Assembly (NCBI GenBank): GCA_018400565.1
Contig: JAGYMP010000291.1
Coordinates: forward strand, 1-6,083
DNA: 6,083 nucleotides
From: Bacilli bacterium
GTDB lineage: Bacteria > Bacillota_I > Bacilli_A > Izemoplasmatales > Hujiaoplasmataceae
Direction of reading: 5' to 3'
Under the pieces are notes generated by a model, which had not been told where the DNA came from, made no database searches, and saw nothing but the letters and a program-made list of their open reading frames with translations. This document shows positions 4,081 to 6,083 of the stretch, one piece after another (the first letter of the stretch is position 1; every line of letters begins with the position of its first letter). The position numbers and the translations under genes were made by a program.

Positions 4081-6083
4081 ATGGAATTTTTACTTTACGG
4101 AACAATGGGACTGGCGCTTCTTGCGCTGCTGTATGCTTTTTATCTTTACAGAGCCGTCATGAAGAAGCCTGAGGGCACGGAGACCGTCAAAAGGATCTCC
4201 GGATACATCCGGGAAGGTGCGACCGCTTTTTTGAACAGGGAGTATTTGATCATCGCCTTGTTCGTGGTCGTCGCATTTTTCCTGATCTGGTTGTCGCCAC
4301 TCGGATTGGCGAGTGCGATTGCCTTTGTCATCGGTGCCGTTTTCAGCGCATCGGCAGGCGTCGTCGGCATGAAAAGCGCGACCAACGCAAACTCACGGAC
4401 AACCACGGCAGCCAATGACCACGGCATGAAAAGGGCACTCGGGATCGCTTTCAAAGGCGGTGCCGTCATGGGGATGGCCGTTGTCGGCTTTGGTCTTTTG
4501 GGTGTTTTGATCATCTTTACCTTCACCCATGAAGCACTCGGTTATGAAGCGCGTAAAGCGATTGAGATCGCCGCGGGATATTCCCTCGGTGCATCAAGCA
4601 TCGCCTTGTTCGGACGTGTCGGCGGCGGCATCTTCACGAAAGCCGCTGATGTCGGAGCGGATTTGGTCGGGAAGATCGAATCCAACATTCCCGAAGACGA
4701 CCCCAGAAACCCCGCCGTCATCGCAGACAACGTCGGAGATAACGTCGGTGATGTCGCCGGGATGGGCAGTGACTTACTGGAATCATACGTGAGTTCGATC
4801 ATCGGTGCCGCCACCATCGGTGCTTTATGGTTTGGACTGGAAGGCGTCATATTCGTGATGGTCGTCGGCGGATTCGGTATCCTTTCTTCCATTTTCGGTT
4901 CCTTTTTTGTCCGCGGCAAGGAAGACTCAAATCCCTACAGAGCTTTGAAGATGGGGACATACGCAAGCGCCGGTTTATTCCTGTTGGCAGCGTTTGTCTT
5001 GAATGTCATCTTTGTCAACCAAGGCATCTTCGATGCAGCGTTATCCGACATTAACCTCAATTTCGGTCCGTTCATCAGTGTGGCGATCGGTCTCGTCATT
5101 GGTCTGTTCATCGCTTTTGTGAGTGAGTATTACACCGCATCCAGGTACAAACACGTGAAACAAATCGCCAAACAATCGGAAACCGGACATGCGACCAACA
5201 TCATCGGCGGTCTCGCCATCGGCATGCAGAGCACGGCTTTCCCCGTGATTCTGATTGCCCTCGGCACGATTTTCGCTTATATGACCGGTGGGCTTTTCGG
5301 TATCGGCCTGGCCGCCGTCGGCATGCTCGGCACCGGCGGCATGACCGTCAGCGTGGATGCATACGGTCCGATCGCGGATAATGCGGGCGGCATTGCGGAA
5401 ATGGCCGGTCTTGACAAACGTGTCCGCATCATCACCGATGAACTGGACAGCGTCGGGAACACGACCGCCGCGATTGCCAAAGGCTTTGCGATCGGCAGCG
5501 CCGCATTGACCGCATTGGCCCTGTTCAGCGCATTCACCGAAGCCGCTGAACTGACCGGCATCAACATCGCCGACCCCAAGGTCATCGCCGGTCTCATGGT
5601 CGGCGGCATGCTGGCCTTTTTGTTCAGTTCGCTTGTCATCTCAAGCGTCGGGAAAGCCGCCAATAAGATGATTGACGAAGTCAGACGCCAGTTCAAAGAA
5701 AAACCCGGCATCATGGATAAAACCGAGAAGCCGGATTATGCCAAATGCGTGAAAATCTCAACCGATGCCGCTTTGAAGGAAATGATCTTCCCGGCCCTTC
5801 TGGCGATCGTGACACCCCTTGTCATCGGCTTCTTGTTCGGTGCGGAGGCGCTGGGCGGGCTTTTGGCGGGCACATTGATCACGGGAGTCGTCCTGGCCAT
5901 TTTCATGGCCAACAGCGGCGGTGCCTGGGACAACGCCAAAAAATACATTGAAATCGGTCACCACGGCGGCAAAGGCAGTGATGCCCACAAAGCAAGTGTG
6001 ACGGGCGACACCGTGGGCGATCCGTTCAAGGACACGGCCGGTCCCTCCCTTGACATCCTCATCAAACTCATGACGACGATCTC
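4081..6083 (+). CDS. hppA: Membrane-bound ion-pumping pyrophosphatase, K+-dependent and probably Na+-transporting, 3' end outside the window
   Basis: The 667 codons present encode most of an integral membrane pyrophosphatase, which hydrolyses cytoplasmic pyrophosphate and uses the energy to pump Na+ and/or H+ out of the cell. Hydrophobic segments alternate along the whole length, as expected of a family with about 16 membrane helices. The pyrophosphate site is intact: DVGADLVGKIE (190-200), then DDPRNPAV (206-213) and DNVGDNVGD (216-224). The C-terminal acidic loop carries WDNAKKYIE (616-624), KGSDAHKASVTGDTVGDP (631-648) and KDTAGPS (650-656). Ala463 and Ala466 in GNTTAAIAKG mark the K+-dependent subfamily; K+-independent members have Lys and Thr there. 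The gate glutamate is E234 in DLLESYV, the position used by Na+-pumping members such as that of Thermotoga maritima. Only some 30-40 residues should be missing. It has its own promoter and no functional tie to the rha genes. Its base composition is much richer in GC than its neighbours. Confidence 0.95.
   Translation, partial: MEFLLYGTMGLALLALLYAFYLYRAVMKKPEGTETVKRISGYIREGATAFLNREYLIIALFVVVAFFLIWLSPLGLASAIAFVIGAVFSASAGVVGMKSATNANSRTTTAANDHGMKRALGIAFKGGAVMGMAVVGFGLLGVLIIFTFTHEALGYEARKAIEIAAGYSLGASSIALFGRVGGGIFTKAADVGADLVGKIESNIPEDDPRNPAVIADNVGDNVGDVAGMGSDLLESYVSSIIGAATIGALWFGLEGVIFVMVVGGFGILSSIFGSFFVRGKEDSNPYRALKMGTYASAGLFLLAAFVLNVIFVNQGIFDAALSDINLNFGPFISVAIGLVIGLFIAFVSEYYTASRYKHVKQIAKQSETGHATNIIGGLAIGMQSTAFPVILIALGTIFAYMTGGLFGIGLAAVGMLGTGGMTVSVDAYGPIADNAGGIAEMAGLDKRVRIITDELDSVGNTTAAIAKGFAIGSAALTALALFSAFTEAAELTGINIADPKVIAGLMVGGMLAFLFSSLVISSVGKAANKMIDEVRRQFKEKPGIMDKTEKPDYAKCVKISTDAALKEMIFPALLAIVTPLVIGFLFGAEALGGLLAGTLITGVVLAIFMANSGGAWDNAKKYIEIGHHGGKGSDAHKASVTGDTVGDPFKDTAGPSLDILIKLMTTI

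Noticed and set aside
4146..5714. Three long minus-strand open frames (4146-4526, 4542-4919, 5277-5714) opposite hppA
   Set aside because: Their Pro/Ala/Thr/Met-rich sequences are what the complement of GC-rich Gly/Ala/Val/Ile codons gives. They have no family resemblance and the opposite strand is a well-conserved pump gene.
1..6083. Search for CRISPR arrays, insertion sequences, toxin-antitoxin or defence genes, tRNAs and phage parts
   Set aside because: Nothing of this kind was seen. All substantial coding sequence is assigned to rhamnose metabolism, its regulator and a pyrophosphatase, and the only repeats are short operator-scale ones.

Overview
The window looks like ordinary chromosomal DNA from a low-to-mid-GC Gram-positive-type bacterium (Bacillota or a standard-code relative such as the Acholeplasma/Erysipelotrichia side). 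The grounds are consensus sigma-A promoters with extended -10 elements, strong AAGG-type ribosome binding sites, a DeoR-type sugar regulator, a cre-like site, and TGA used as a stop (rhaA and rhaB both end in TGA, and Trp is TGG). The exact taxon cannot be read from this sequence.

Layout. Positions 1-2777, minus strand: an L-rhamnose catabolic operon in the order rhaB (rhamnulokinase), rhaA (L-rhamnose isomerase), then the first codons of a third gene that is probably rhaD (rhamnulose-1-phosphate aldolase), cut by the window edge. The genes are packed end to end: rhaB and rhaA overlap in ATGA, and one base separates rhaA from the next gene. Positions 2778-2920: a compact divergent control region with two face-away promoters, a repeated GAACGTT element and a cre-like site at the rhaB transcription start. 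Positions 2921-3682, plus strand: a DeoR-family repressor, probably the rhamnose regulator, followed by a strong hairpin terminator at 3707-3749. Positions 3750-4012: a gene-free spacer holding one minus-strand promoter-like sequence. Positions 4013-6083, plus strand: a promoter and a nearly complete membrane-bound pyrophosphatase gene (hppA) that runs off the window. Its residues point to a K+-dependent, Na+-transporting type.

How it works together. RhaA converts L-rhamnose to L-rhamnulose, RhaB phosphorylates it at C1, and RhaD would split the product into dihydroxyacetone phosphate and L-lactaldehyde. The divergent DeoR protein probably represses rhaBAD, and perhaps itself, until a sugar phosphate appears. 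A CcpA-type protein may add glucose repression. No rhamnose transporter, mutarotase or lactaldehyde enzyme is visible here. hppA is a separate transcription unit with no evident link to rhamnose; it is also clearly richer in GC.

I found no previously undescribed system. The points most worth checking are the regulatory layout at 2796-2882, the corrected rhaB start, the ion specificity of the pyrophosphatase, and a possible small minus-strand transcript behind the regulator gene.
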